Assembly: GCA_012842765.1 (NCBI GenBank)
Contig: DUWJ01000212.1
Coordinates: 1-5,931, forward strand
Source: Bacillota bacterium
GTDB taxonomy: Bacteria > Bacillota > DTU025
DNA: 5,931 nucleotides
Direction: 5' to 3'
In this document: positions 5,220 through 5,931 of the stretch, one piece after another
Numbering within the stretch: position 1 is the stretch's first letter
Layout of the letters: each line of letters begins with the position of its first letter
The notes under the pieces: generated by a model
Seen by the model: the letters and a program-made list of their open reading frames with translations, nothing else
The model's database searches: none
What the model was told of the DNA's origin: nothing
Position numbers and translations under genes: made by a program

Positions 5220-5931
5220 AAGGCCCGCAGCCGCTAATATTCGAATTGAGCATACCCGGGCGGACCGCGGTCAGCCTTCCGGAGCCGGCAGTTCCGGCCC
5301 GTGAACTTGCTGAACTCTTCCCGGAAGAATACCTTCGCAAGGATCCTCCGGCCCTTCCGGAGGTGAGCGAAGTTGACGTTGTGAGACACTTTGTCAATCT
5401 CTCGCAGCTCAACCACGCGGTGGATACAGGTTTCTATCCACTCGGTTCGTGTACGATGAAGTATAACCCCAAAGTGAACGAGGACGCCGCGCGAAGGCCA
5501 GGCTTTGCAGCAATCCATCCCGATCAGGATGAATCGACGGTTCAGGGAGCTATGGAGCTCTTGTACACCCTCGAAGAATACCTGTGCGAGATATGCGGGA
5601 TGGACAATTTCACCCTGCAGCCGGCAGCCGGTGCGCACGGCGAGATCACCGGGCTCTTCATCATCAACGCCTATCACGAGTCGCGTAATGACAAGCGGAC
5701 AAAGGTCTTGGTTCCCGACTCCGCCCACGGCACCAACCCTGCGAGCGCGGCAAGCGCCGGCATGGAGATCGTCCAGGTCAAATCGGACGACAGGGGCAAC
5801 GTGGATATAGAGGATCTCAAGGCCAAGGCCGGCCCCGATGTTGCAGCATTGATGTTGACCAACCCAAATACCTTAGGCCTCTTTGACGAGCACATCGGAG
5901 AGATCGCCGAGATAGTACACGGCGCAGGCGC
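5216..5931 (+). CDS. gcvPB: Glycine dehydrogenase (decarboxylating) subunit 2 (P-protein beta), partial
   Basis: The frame runs from ATG 5216 to the right edge, giving 238 full codons, about half of the usual ~480 residues. It is the PLP-carrying subunit of the split P-protein. Visible landmarks are the N-terminal [10 protein letters not shown] (7-16) with SLPEPAVP (20-27), [14 protein letters not shown] (73-86), QPAAGAHGE (136-144) with H141 expected to stack on the PLP ring, [13 protein letters not shown] (166-178) and [11 protein letters not shown] (214-224). The PLP Schiff-base lysine (in a HKT-type motif) and the glycine-rich loop after it fall beyond the window, so completeness cannot be judged. 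No internal stop or frameshift is seen. The start overlaps gcvPA by ATGA. The fourth gene of the plus-strand operon, it completes the glycine-decarboxylating activity together with GcvPA. Confidence 0.96.
   Translation, partial: MKGPQPLIFELSIPGRTAVSLPEPAVPARELAELFPEEYLRKDPPALPEVSEVDVVRHFVNLSQLNHAVDTGFYPLGSCTMKYNPKVNEDAARRPGFAAIHPDQDESTVQGAMELLYTLEEYLCEICGMDNFTLQPAAGAHGEITGLFIINAYHESRNDKRTKVLVPDSAHGTNPASAASAGMEIVQVKSDDRGNVDIEDLKAKAGPDVAALMLTNPNTLGLFDEHIGEIAEIVHGAG

Noticed and set aside
5234..5728. Minus-strand 164-codon open frame opposite gcvPB
   Set aside because: The plus strand encodes canonical GcvPB motifs across the whole stretch, so this is a shadow frame.

Overview
This window holds most of a bacterial glycine cleavage system (GCS) locus, plus the start of an unrelated membrane protein gene. 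By eye the base composition is moderately GC-rich. The genes use strong AGGAGG-type Shine-Dalgarno (SD) sites. The P-protein is split into two subunits, GcvPA and GcvPB, an arrangement common in Firmicutes, Thermotogae, Synergistetes, Armatimonadota and other deep bacterial lineages and in archaea, whereas Proteobacteria and eukaryotes use one fused chain. The SD sites and gene style point to a bacterium. I cannot name the phylum from sequence alone.

Layout from left to right. On the minus strand, 1-381 is the N-terminal part of a small multi-pass membrane protein resembling LiaI/LiaF-type transmembrane proteins; it runs off the left edge. Next, 382-719 is a non-coding gap with no recognisable RNA gene. 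On the minus strand, 720-2093 encodes dihydrolipoyl dehydrogenase (LpdA, the L-protein). A 267-bp divergent intergenic region (2094-2360) follows, with dyads and a short direct repeat. On the plus strand there is a tight operon: gcvT (2361-3470), gcvH (3478-3861), gcvPA (3861-5219) and gcvPB (from 5216, cut by the right edge).

Together these genes supply all four GCS activities. GcvPA/GcvPB decarboxylates glycine and passes the aminomethyl group to the lipoyl arm on GcvH. GcvT moves the one-carbon unit to tetrahydrofolate and releases ammonia. LpdA re-oxidises the dihydrolipoyl arm with NAD+. No lipoate ligase or synthase gene, and no 2-oxoacid dehydrogenase gene, is visible here. The plus-strand genes abut or overlap, and each SD lies in the last codons of the previous gene, so the operon looks translationally coupled.

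The window is largely ordinary core metabolism, and I do not see a new biological system. The points worth a second look are the divergent lpdA/gcvT control region without a recognisable glycine riboswitch, an in-frame open extension upstream of gcvT, a serine replacing a usually conserved lysine in GcvPA, and the internal repeats in the membrane protein.
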